From: Hexactinellida sp. DTS-2022
Lineage: Eukaryota > Porifera > Hexactinellida
Length of the DNA stretch: 64,000 nucleotides
Direction: 5' to 3'
NCBI GenBank assembly: GCA_028753945.1
Contig: JAPNXP010000004.1
Coordinates: 5,456,001 to 5,520,000, forward strand
In this document: piece by piece, positions 30,303-38,000 of the stretch
Layout: the number at the start of each line of letters is the position of its first letter
Position numbering within the stretch: position 1 is the first letter of the stretch
Notes under the pieces: generated by a model
Database searches by the model: none
Seen by the model: the letters and a program-made list of their open reading frames with translations, nothing else
Told to the model about the DNA's origin: nothing
Program-made: the position numbers and the translations under genes

Positions 30303-33058
30303 ATGTTAACATACAGACTAACCTTCATACATACTAACGAATAAACAAATATACAAACAAACAAACTATCATACTAACTAAATAATAAATAATAAACAAA
30401 TAAACAAACAGACTAATTATCATACTAACTAAATAATAAATAATAAACAAATAAACAAACAGACTAATTATCATACTAACTAACTAATGAATACACAAAC
30501 TAATAAACAAACAGACTAATTATCATACTAACTAACTAATGAACAAACAACAAATAAACAAACAAACAACTATTATACTAATTATCATACTAACTAAATA
30601 ATAAATAATAAACAAATAAACAAACAGACTAATTATCATACTAACTAACTAATGAATACACAAACTAATAAACAAACAGACTAATTATCATACTAACTAA
30701 CTAATGAACAAACAACAAATAAACAAACAAACAACTATTATACTAATTATCATACTAACTAACTAATGAATAAATATACAAACAGACAAACAAATAAACA
30801 AAAGTATCATACTAATTAACTAATGAATAAACAAACAAACAAACATACATACCTTATAACTACTACACTTACTACACTTACTATACCTACATGCCTATAT
30901 CCCATATGTGTATCTAGGGTACTATATACCTACATGCCTATATCCCATATGTGTATCTAGGGTACTATATATCTACATGCCTATATCCCATATGTGTATC
31001 TAGGGTACTATATACTCCCATAAACACGACAACACTTGTGTCATGTTTGCTTCAATTCCCGGTTTCGACACAATATACAGCGAGGATGTCATTAATCACC
31101 AGGGCAGAGAGTGGATACGGCTACTTAATGAGATGTTCCATGAGTTCGATATGGTACTGTAACAATAGTAGAGCCTCGTTAGTAGGAACACCAGGGGACC
31201 GTATTAATGCGTTCGATTTTTATACCCTTTTAACACCTATTTTGTTAAAAACATTATTACAGTGAACTCCCGTTATAACGAAGTCGGATATAACGAAATA
31301 ACTGCTTATAACGAAATGTAGATTTTCCCCCAGAGCACTAAATGCATTAATTATTATCCGCTTATAACGAATATCCGGATATAACGAAGGGATTTACAGG
31401 TCCCAAGCACTTCGTTATAACGAGAGTTTATTGTACTTAATTTGGAAATATCTGAAAACACCATTAACCTATTCCACTATAAATTTGTATTGAAAAGGCT
31501 TTGAAGGGGACTGAAATAATGTTCGAATTAACCGTACTCCTAGGAACTAACGAGGTTCTACTGTATTATGAAAACAGTTATAAATGTAGTTACAATTCTG
31601 ATAAAGGTGTAAGGTCTCACTTAATATTCGCAAAGATCAATTTTGCTGTTAAAATGACCTTAGATTCTAAAAATGAAAAATGACCTTGCCAGTGCCTGAA
31701 ATTACATAAGAAAAGGTGTTTGCCGATTATAAATAATTCCTTGATTTAATGCAAATAAATGTGTTCCAAATTCCTATATAGCCTCCTAGAAATTCCCTAG
31801 TAACGAGTCTACCTAATGGAATGTTCTGTTCTAAATTTGTTTGTTTGTTTGTAGTTATTGGAAGAACCAGAATTTTCTGGTGTCGAGAAAATAAAAACAA
31901 TTGGGAGTACATACATGGCTGTTACTGGATTAAAAGAGGTAAACAAATGTTTGTTTATTTACAGTCAGGTCTGCTTATTGTGAACAATTTCCGTCGCTTA
32001 ATATTAAACTTTTTATTATGAACAAGCCCTATGGTCCCAATTTAACAACTTACATAGGGTTTGTATTAAGTTGAGTTCCCTTATTATATTATGAAGTCTC
32101 TCTATTATGAACACAATTTTTGGTAGACCCCTTGAATGTTCATAATAAGAACCTGACTTTATTTTGTTGTTGTTATTGTTTGTGTTTAGACTGATACAGA
32201 TGATGATGAGCATATTTATACTATGGCAAAATTTTCATTTGCTTTGAAAGAAAAATTAGAAGAATTATCCTACAACGCACTTAATGATTTTCAGTTCAAA
32301 ATAGGCAGGTTTTTATTTAATACTAATACTATAGATAATTTGTTCTATAAATGTAAACAATTGTTGTTTACAAACGGTAGAATTATATCGGGGAGTGCGA
32401 AATGTTAGGTACAATCAACAACAACAACAACAACAATAACTAAAGAATTATCAAAGTTTAAGACCATTTATTTGGGTGTTAGATAACTAGATTGACAATA
32501 TAGTTTCTATAATTTCAATTTATTAACAAAATTATTGAACACTCTTTTCTTACACCAAAAGTCTATGGGAGTTAATTCAGAATTAATTTTAGAATTTATT
32601 TAAGAACCACTGCTTTTGTGATAACTTATAAACAATTGTTGTTGTTGTTTATAATTATCAAAATACTGGTGAAAAATATGTAGTTTTCCCTAATTCACCT
32701 TTTGTTGAAGAAAACCAAGTTTACACAAAAAGTTTTACACAATTACACAGAGTTTTACACAATTTTTTTGCAAAAATTTAAAACAATTTTATTTATTTTA
32801 GGTATCAATTGTGGCCCATTAGTCGCAGGTGTTATTTGTGCTGAAAAGCCACTGTTTGATATTTGGGGCGACACAGTTAATGTGGCCAGTAGAATGGAAT
32901 CTACAGGAAATACGGGAGAAACGCAGGTAACGAAAAAAATAGAAATTGCGTTGACAAGAAAAGGTTTGAATTTGAAGCATAAAGGAAATGTTTTTTGTAA
33001 AGGAAAAGGTGAACTAGATGTATATCTTTTAATCACACCTAATTCTTATGATGCCTAG
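14954..33058 (+). CDS. Transmembrane adenylyl cyclase
   Basis: Makes cAMP at the plasma membrane. The 29 inferred coding exons join in frame to 1214 residues: 14954-15134, 16037-16101, 16555-16652, 17178-17289, 17507-17650, 18025-18210, 18906-19085, 19464-19625, 20271-20410, 21224-21335, 23926-24053, 24476-24634, 25173-25311, 25538-25627, 26971-27125, 27648-27732, 27788-27876, 28141-28225, 28281-28427, 28497-28541, 28859-28960, 29438-29631, 29693-29777, 30023-30064, 30157-30270, 31004-31153, 31855-31938, 32190-32304, 32802-33058. Order: short N-terminus, first membrane cassette (exons 4-8), C1 ([20 protein letters not shown], both metal aspartates present), second cassette (exons 17-23), C2 ([41 protein letters not shown]). 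The C2 lysine, aspartate, asparagine and arginine of active cyclases are present. Exon 28 appears to use a GC donor. Intron 10 contains a gene on the other strand. The isoform cannot be assigned. Confidence 0.92.
15566..15690 (-). mobile_element. Family E MITE
   Basis: CAGTAGATACTGGATATAAG start and TATAACCGGCAATCACTG end, with flanking TA. Confidence 0.8.
15781..15953 (-). mobile_element. Family A MITE
   Basis: CAGTTAAACCTCGTTAGTAT start, GGTCCCCTGGTGTTCCTACT near the end, and CTACTG terminus with flanking TA. Confidence 0.8.
16306..16474 (+). mobile_element. Family J MITE
   Basis: Starts CAGTAGACTCTCGTTAATAG and ends CAGAGTCTACTG. Internal ATACAAATGCATGCAAGTGA is diagnostic. Confidence 0.85.
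16675..16928. repeat. CTAACTAG/CTAATTAA tetranucleotide tract
   Basis: Tandem CTAA/CTAG variants with a longer repeated block (ACTAGCTAGGTAACTAACTA), right after cyclase exon 3. Confidence 0.9.
16967..17070 (-). mobile_element. Family A MITE, shortened
   Basis: CAGTAAAACCTTGTTAGTAC start and CAGTCTCTACTG end. The centre is deleted. Confidence 0.7.
17297..17496. repeat. GTT/GTTATT trinucleotide tract
   Basis: Runs of GTT up to the polypyrimidine tract of cyclase exon 5. The leucine- and cysteine-rich frames across it are not genes. Confidence 0.95.
17672..17853 (+). mobile_element. hAT-1 MITE
   Basis: CAAGGAATTATCCAGGAGCG start and GTATAATACACTG end. The duplicated flank is not obvious at this copy. 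Confidence 0.75.
17891..17990 (+). mobile_element. Family A MITE, shortened
   Basis: CAGTAGAGCCTCGTTAGTAG start and GGTTATACTG end with TA flanks. About 100 bp. Confidence 0.75.
18211..18545. repeat. 31-bp tandem repeat
   Basis: About ten units of GTGTTTGTATTAGTAATTCG plus TATGTAAGTAA, with some units ending in CAGT instead. It begins at the donor of cyclase exon 6; each unit contains a GTAAGT, so donor-like sites are repeated. Confidence 0.9.
18560..18775 (+). mobile_element. Family G and H fragments
   Basis: GTGGTGTTCGTAATATCAAG with GAACAGAATTAACATTAAAT (family G), then TTAGAAAAAACCGGTTTCAA (family H end). Both are truncated. Confidence 0.65.
18788..18905. repeat. About 33-bp tandem repeat at a splice acceptor
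   Basis: Three units of CTTGATTAATCACAT plus AACACCTCTCTTATAT. The last unit supplies the pyrimidine tract and AG of cyclase exon 7. Confidence 0.85.
19098..19250 (-). mobile_element. Family A MITE
   Basis: CAGTAGAGCCTCGTTAGTAG start and GAGGTTATACTG end, just after cyclase exon 7. Confidence 0.8.
19253..19409 (+). mobile_element. Family A MITE, inverted neighbour
   Basis: A second family A copy in the opposite internal orientation abuts the previous one (TAGTAGGAACACCAGGGGAC ... CGAGGTTCTACT). Confidence 0.75.
19660..20195. repeat. AAAC/AAAT/ACAC microsatellite, about 530 bp
   Basis: ACAC runs pass into AAAC and AAAT tetranucleotides. It lies just inside cyclase intron 8, so it is transcribed. 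The VCLF-rich frames on the other strand are artefacts. Confidence 0.95.
20551..20707 (+). mobile_element. Family A MITE
   Basis: AGTAGAACCTCGTTAGTAGG start and GGTTCTACTG end. A broken second start of the same family lies at 20468-20495. Confidence 0.75.
20852..21025 (-). mobile_element. Family C MITE
   Basis: CAGTCAACTCTCGTTATAAC start and AACAGGAGTTCACTA end. The start is duplicated at about 21117. Confidence 0.8.
21515..21595. repeat. TTTG microsatellite
   Basis: About 20 tandem TTTG units in cyclase intron 10. Confidence 0.95.
21737..22912 (-). CDS. Coiled-coil/NHL six-blade propeller protein nested in the cyclase intron
   Basis: Intronless, 391 residues. The N-terminus [20 protein letters not shown] resembles the MAVRFPDPIHP start of copies A-C. 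Residues 1-105 form a charged coiled coil, 105-145 a proline-containing linker, and six NHL blades follow from about 150 ([53 protein letters not shown]). No signal peptide or membrane segment. The whole gene lies inside the 2.6 kb intron 10 of the adenylyl cyclase on the opposite strand. The surrounding exons join to a standard cyclase C1 sequence, so the intron is real. AT-rich and strongly diverged from copies A-C. Confidence 0.9.
   Translation of the reverse strand: MAERFPQSELPINTFIEVEQLIRSTFGRIIGTATERRDQLLVQLNDMRLDYLNKEETRSKQVSDIKKLISQLMEASIQQNPIVILKEDQIKNLENEKKKFEKPTPVPVPGFSTEGLESLLEQLRGFGTVEDVTEPYREKINPVRKFGKKGNKKREFDLPCGLALYRNESIYIADTNNSRIQIFSTAGKFIAEFGKGQLLRPYSIAFYDKWVFVSEFFLGYVFKFEITNNKFVCQTAIRDLAFPLGITVDTNGEVLVADCHNNRIAVLNSELKLVRQIGNGKLKSPRDVKINNNNIFVADNNEINNIHIFTKTGDIIRSFIKLDNGTGPIYLSFDLNNKIIVSDYLSKSIQIFTNYGELIHKIVCERNPKGIAVDNNNNIFCVCDDSVVYIY
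23216..23397 (-). mobile_element. hAT-1 MITE with exact target duplication
   Basis: CAGGGTTATACAGCC at the left and GGATAATTCCTTG at the right. GTTTCATT at 23208-23215 and 23398-23405 is an exact 8-bp duplication, placing this family in the hAT superfamily. Confidence 0.9.
23483..23649 (+). mobile_element. Family F MITE
   Basis: CAGTCAGGTCTGCTTATTGT start and AGAACCTAACTG end. Full length. Confidence 0.8.
23650..23925. repeat. 21-bp minisatellite ending at a splice acceptor
   Basis: About a dozen units of AGTTTGTTTACATGTGAATAT with GTGTATA variants. The last unit runs into TATTATAG, the acceptor of cyclase exon 11. Confidence 0.9.
24060..24475. repeat. TTTG/TTTA-rich tract in cyclase intron 11
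   Basis: Imperfect TGTTTATTTACTGT and TGTTTACCTGTTTACG units up to the acceptor of exon 12. Frames across it are not coding. Confidence 0.85.
24895..25165. repeat. 18-bp tandem repeat before cyclase exon 13
   Basis: About 14 units of GGAACTAACACCTCTTATA with CTGTTATA variants, ending about 10 bp before the acceptor. Confidence 0.9.
25972..26110 (+). mobile_element. Family E MITE
   Basis: CAGTGGATGCCGGTTATAAG start. Half of a family A element (25871-25968) abuts it. Confidence 0.8.
26131..26221 (+). mobile_element. Family D MITE, shortened
   Basis: CAGTCGACTCCGCTTAATAG start and TTAAGCGGAGTATACTA end. Confidence 0.75.
26850..26970. other. GC-rich patch before cyclase exon 15
   Basis: AAGCGAGGGCCACAGGCCCG and GAACGCGCGTAGCGCGGACG are unusually GC-rich for this window. 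They sit between short inverted segments (GAGTGCAAG and CTTGTACTC). Function unknown. Confidence 0.4.
27200..27460 (+). mobile_element. hAT-type non-autonomous element
   Basis: Terminal inverted repeats CAGTGGTTCTTAACC and GGTTAAGAACCACTG. Exact 8-bp target duplication CTCTATAG on both sides. No reading frame. Confidence 0.92.
28558..28700 (+). mobile_element. Family C MITE
   Basis: CAGTTAACTCCCGTTTTAAC start and GAGAGTTATTAACTG end, in cyclase intron 20. Confidence 0.8.
28719..28820 (+). mobile_element. Family D MITE, shortened
   Basis: CAGTCGACTCCGCTTAATAA start and AAGCGGAGTCGACT end. Confidence 0.75.
29002..29144 (-). mobile_element. Family A MITE
   Basis: GGTCCCCTGGTGTTCCTACT before a GAGGTTCTACTG end. 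The left end is diverged. Confidence 0.75.
29174..29301 (+). mobile_element. Family A MITE
   Basis: CAGTAGAACCTCGTTAATTG start and GAGGTTTTACTG end. It lies back to back with the previous copy in cyclase intron 21. Confidence 0.8.
30355..30845. repeat. Higher-order AAACA/CTAA repeat in cyclase intron 25
   Basis: Tetranucleotide units are organised into a block of about 170 bp (AGACTAATTATCATACTAAC landmarks) that is itself repeated about twice. Confidence 0.85.
30880..31012. repeat. About 50-bp tandem repeat carrying a splice acceptor
   Basis: Three units of CTACATGCCTATATCCCATA plus TGTGTATCTAGGGTACTATATA. The TCTAG of the third unit is the acceptor of cyclase exon 26, and GGTACTATATA is its first coding bases. 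Confidence 0.88.
31260..31432 (+). mobile_element. Family C MITE
   Basis: CAGTGAACTCCCGTTATAAC start and ACGAGAGTTTATTG end. Family A fragments flank it at 31167-31225 and 31487-31564. Confidence 0.82.
31962..32158 (+). mobile_element. Family F MITE
   Basis: CAGTCAGGTCTGCTTATTGT start and AATAAGAACCTGACT end, in cyclase intron 27. Confidence 0.82.
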
Positions 33059-33297
33059 ACTGTTTGTTTGTTTATTTTGATGATTGTTTGTGTATATATC
33101 TTTAGTAAGGTGTTACTATCTATAATGATCTATCAACTGGCCTTATTATTATTGTTGTTTACAGCTAGGTTCATTTCTTACATTATACTAATGCACTGTT
33201 ATGTTTTAGAGGGTAAAATGGGTTGTTAAGAAGTGACTGTCCGACATTATTTACCAAATTTTTAAAAGATTTTTAATAAAAGAACACATAATTATAA

Positions 33298-34530
33298 TTA
33301 TTGACAAGAAAATATTTGTAGTCCGTAGTTATCATTCCAAGACATAATTATTAATTTCATATTTTCAGTTAGAACTATTCCCTGAGGGCTAAGAAACATT
33401 CCTACTTCTTGTCCTGGTTCCCCTATAGTGTGGAGGTGTGTCCCTTCTTTAGAGAATATTCTAACTTTATGATTCCGATAATCACTGATCAGCAGATTCT
33501 GTTTTCTGTCCAAACAGAAGAAGTGAGCTATTCCTATCTGCATTCCTGTACCCAGTGTGATTAGGGAGCGTATCTTCTCTCCTGCGTGAGAGAACACGAG
33601 TATGCAGGGAGAGTCCCAACAGAGCACGTACACCTCATCTGGTGTCAGTTTAACGTCATGCGGTTGTTCCATTGTTTGGTGCGTTATGGATCTTTGGAAG
33701 TGTAGGGAGTCATCTAGGACTTGGATTCTGTTGTTGTCATAATCCGCTACGAACACATCTCCGTTGGTAGAGACGGTGAGTCCGAAAGGGAAATCGAACT
33801 GTCCCACATCAGATCCCTCACTCCCTAGGCTAGCGACGAGACGCATGTCAGCCTCTATTTTGAATCGGAACACAGCGTGTACTCCTGTGTCCGTCACGTA
33901 CAGGTTGTCTCGATGGATCGCTATACCGAATGGCGCTCCCATGTCTTGGTTTGTGAAAGTATTTAGGAATTCGCCTGTCTCCGAGAAGATTGAGACTCTA
34001 CAGGAATCCCCTTCTGCGACATAAATTAGATCTGTATTCCCATCGATAGCGACACCAGTAGGATTCCAGAGCTCTCCAGGAGCTAGTCCTCTCTTCCCGA
34101 CAGCTACAATCGGTCTCATTTGTTCATATCGGGGTACAACGGGCACCTCCTCCTCGACTACCTCTCCCACACCTGCGATCACCTGCTCCAGGTGTCCACA
34201 AGTGCCTCGGAACACCACGCGTGTCTCGGGCTGGGGTACCCTCACCTCTGCTAGCGCTTGTTCTAGTTCCGCTAGGATTCGCTCCTGGGTCTCTCTCAGT
34301 TCGTTCATTTGGAGACTTTGTTCGGTTTGCGCTTTACATACCATTAATTCTTGTTCTTTTCGCGCGCGCTCTAAGGGCCTAGCGGCTATTTGGTCGCGTG
34401 TGTCGCGGTATGTGGTTATGAGTGCCACTCGTCGCTGCTGGACACACATAATTATGCGGTCGAACAGTTGGTGTATTTCCAACTCGACAGGGTCTACGGG
34501 GTGTATCGGGTCAGGGAATCGAACTGCCAT
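33298..34530 (-). CDS. Coiled-coil/NHL six-blade propeller protein, copy B
   Basis: Intronless, 410 residues, ending SCQ like copies A and C. The N-terminal coiled coil is identical to copy A except near residues 53-71. The six blades keep the framework of copy A (IVAVGKRG, VADYDNNRIQVL, ISDYRNHKVRIF), but the loop residues differ. Examples are 155-158 WNPT against CNPW in A and WSHH in C, and 379-383 FLSPQ against LHYPH and LYQPE. No signal peptide or membrane segment. It is convergent with the adenylyl cyclase; the 240-bp gap between them shows no other feature. Copies B and C share more residues with each other than with A. Confidence 0.9.
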   Translation of the reverse strand: MAVRFPDPIHPVDPVELEIHQLFDRIIMCVQQRRVALITTYRDTRDQIAARPLERARKEQELMVCKAQTEQSLQMNELRETQERILAELEQALAEVRVPQPETRVVFRGTCGHLEQVIAGVGEVVEEEVPVVPRYEQMRPIVAVGKRGLAPGELWNPTGVAIDGNTDLIYVAEGDSCRVSIFSETGEFLNTFTNQDMGAPFGIAIHRDNLYVTDTGVHAVFRFKIEADMRLVASLGSEGSDVGQFDFPFGLTVSTNGDVFVADYDNNRIQVLDDSLHFQRSITHQTMEQPHDVKLTPDEVYVLCWDSPCILVFSHAGEKIRSLITLGTGMQIGIAHFFCLDRKQNLLISDYRNHKVRIFSKEGTHLHTIGEPGQEVGMFLSPQGIVLTENMKLIIMSWNDNYGLQIFSCQ

Positions 34531-34801
34531 TTTATTATTATTTGCTAGTTAGCTAGTTAGTGCTATGGAAAGGAAAGTAGTTTGTTAGTATAATGCTATA
34601 GAGAATGTGTCTCGTATCTTATAGCAGAGCTAGGTGGTGGAACTGAGTGGAATGTGGCATCTGTTTGTGTGCCGCCTCTTCTGATGCACATGGTGACTCC
34701 ATCCAGTCAGGAATGTAGTGAAAGGAAATACTTTCATTTGTGATTAATTAGTTATTGCAGAGACAGCTCTGCTAGGATACCAGATAGCTCAAATGGAATG
34801 T
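34531..34801 (-). promoter_or_regulatory. Conserved upstream module of NHL copy B
   Basis: Nearly identical to 5931-6193 over its whole length. Similarity stops about 12 bp before a family I transposon that separates it from the divergent UAP1 gene. Confidence 0.75.
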
Positions 34802-34813
34802 TTATTTCGTTAT

Positions 34814-35082
34814 ACAGTCAACTCCGTCATAACCAAGTCGGATATAACGAAGTACCTGCTTATAACGAGTCGTTCAATGGTTATTACATTATTCAAACTT
34901 CGTTTAAAACGAAATGGATATAAGGAAGTGATTTATTTCCCATATAGCTTATAAGCTATTTATTTTACTCCGTTTATAACAAACTCCGCTTATAACAAAA
35001 TCTTTAAGATCGAACTACGCTTATAACAAACTCCGCTTATAACGAAATGAAACTACGGTCCCTTATACACTTCGTTTGTATA
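34814..35082 (+). mobile_element. Family I MITE abutting the UAP1 start
   Basis: Starts CAGTCAACTCCGTCATAACC. It has repeated internal CGCTTATAACAAACTCCG and ends in AACGAAATGAAACTACGGTC followed by a diverged terminus. The UAP1 start codon is only a few bases further on. Confidence 0.75.
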
Positions 35083-35088
35083 ATTAGT

Positions 35089-38000
35089 ATGGACTCGGCT
35101 CGAGATAAAGTCAGGTCTCACAATCAAGAACAGCTACTCAGATTCTCAGAGGAATTAACGAAGAAAGAATTGGGCCTATTGGCCTGCGACATTGGAAATA
35201 TAGATTTTGAGGAAGTCGAGGAATTCTGGCGGCAACAAGAGAGAAACACAGCTGGAGGAGAGCTGTCCCCTCAGCCAATCAAAATGGAGCCTTTGCCACC
35301 TGAGGCCTGTGGATCGGTTCTCAGAGACAAAGCGAAAATCAAACTCTGGGAAAATATAGGTACATACAGTGTATTATGTATAGGTCTAAATATAGGTACA
35401 GTGCCCTCTAATATAGGTACAGTGCCCTCTTAATATAGGCACATACAGTGTTTTTTTAAGCCAAATTAGAGGCCCAAAATGGCCTCTAATTTTTAGCTCT
35501 AATCTCTAATTTTCTCTCGAAGTTATTCGAGACATTCCTTTTGTAAACATTTGTAAATCATATAGTGTATTAGGTATAGGTCTAGATATAGGTACATAGA
35601 CCTCTAAATTTCTGGTTTTATTGCATATTTCGGAAGCACTATATGTTGTTAATCATTCCATAGTGAATACGCTATTATAACGTGGTTTATAAGTTATAAG
35701 TTCAACTGTAAATATATTTATTGTACAACTCATAATAAATTAGTTAATTAAGCCTGCGAATTGTAAATTATACGTGCTTAATTTAATTCAAATTAGTTTG
35801 TAGCTATTTGGGAGTCAAGGTAATTCAACTAATTTATTAAAATACCAATATTTCCCTCCTGTTATAAGGCATGGAGCGTATCTCTCAGGGCAAAGTGTGT
35901 GCGGTCCTGTTGGCAGGGGGGCAGGGGACCAGATTGGGGGTCACGTACCCCAAGGGTATGTACAACATAGGACTGTTGAGTGGGAAGAGCCTATACCAAA
36001 TCCAAGCAGAGAGATTGGTTAGATTGCAGAGCCTCGTGACAGAGAAATACAGCTGTCAAGCTATCATACCTTGGTAGGATATATACGTACGTACATGTAC
36101 ACAGACAGATAAACAGATAAACAAACAAACAAACAGACAGATAAACAAATAAATATACAGACAAACAAACAAACAAACATACTTTTCTTACACGTACATT
36201 AGCATTATCCATATACGGCAGGGCTTTTGGTCTACAGAATTTATAGACGGTCTACAAATTTTTGGCTTATTTGTATGGGGTTTTATAGACCGTCTAGAAA
36301 TAGATTGTCTACATATAAGGACGCTCTTTTCTAAACAACAACAACAACAACAACAACAACACTTAACTTGTCCATATTCCCGTAGGTACATAATGACTAG
36401 CGAAGATACAAAATCTCAGTCTGAATCATTCTTCAAAGACCACAATTACTTCGGAATAGATCCTAACCAGATAATGTTCTTTGAACAGCGACAGGCCCCA
36501 TGTCTCGACTTCCAAGGGAGAATTCTCCTCCGAGACAAACACCGGGTCGCGAAGGCTCCAGGGGGAAATGGCGGGCTTTACGAGGCCTTGGTGTTAAGTG
36601 GGGCCTTAGGGGATATGACGTCACGGGGTATAGAGGATATACACGTGTACTGTGTGGATAATGTGTTGGTTAAAATAGCAGATCCCGTGTTCACAGGGTT
36701 CTGTGTTGATAAGAACGCAGATTGTGGGAATAAGGTAATAGTTGTTAATGGAACTAACACCTATGTAGGGGGTGTTCCTTATAAGGTGTCAATATACAGT
36801 ATTCGGTTAATAGAGCCACCGGTTAATAGATTTCTCCGCTTAATCGGGTCAAAATTTCACAGGATTTATAGGACGGAATTACAGTTTGGCTTAAAATATT
36901 TTCGGTTAATAGATTTCTCCGCTTAATCGGGTCAAAGCAACCTGGTAGGCAGTGGTAGCTCTATTAAGCGGAGTCGACTGTATTAATATGCTTAATATAC
37001 TCTCGTTAATAGGAACACGGAAATAGTACAAGATTATCATATCTTATTAATTAATCCCCTAGCCTATACAAATACACTCCGGATAATACGAATATATTTT
37101 GACTGTTCCTACTAACGAGGTTCTACTGTACTTAGACATTGTACTGTATTGCAATACAAATTCGTATTAACAGAGTCTACTGTATATCAATACGAATTCC
37201 TATTAACAGAGTCTACTGTATATCAATACGAATTCCTATTAACAGAGTATACTGTATTGCAATACGAATTCCAATTGCCCTGTAGGTAGTCAAGAAGCAA
37301 ATGCCCTCAGAACCGGTTGGTGTGTTCGCCCGGGTTAACGGACAAATCCAGATAGTTGAATACAGCGAGCTATCCTTTGACGATGCAGAGCTCAGAGATA
37401 CAAATGGAGAGTTGACATTTAGATGGGGAAATATAGCTATACACTATTTCAGGATAGATTTTCTAACTGAAATTGCGAACAAGTTTGCTGCCAAACTCCC
37501 GTACCATTCTGCTAAGAAGAAAATATCTTATGTGGACATGAAGGGGAAAGTGTTAGTTACATTATTAGTTAGTAGCATTAGGTATAACCAGGGTATTATA
37601 CAGGAGTAGAATTGAACACTCTTAACTGTCCTAAGGTCACTAGTATATTATGAATTTTGTACGCCTAAAAGGTTAGTTTGTATTACTCTATGGGGACTTT
37701 CGGCAGTTTTCGCGATCCTAAACGCAAACATATCCAAATTATAGCCTCTAGGCGTATGGCGCGCTCCTGGATAAAACCCTGGGACTGGATATAATCTAAG
37801 TTGACTACTTCATTGAATAATAGCCAATAAATGAATAATTCATAAAGATTCCTAATTTGTTACCAGTGAATCTTCAAGTAAAGTTACTCGTATAATACGT
37901 ACGGTACTTATATTCAAATTATGTTATAATATATCTGCCATTATCTATCATGAATCACAATTGGAAAATAATTTATAAGATACAAGTTTATCAATAATTC

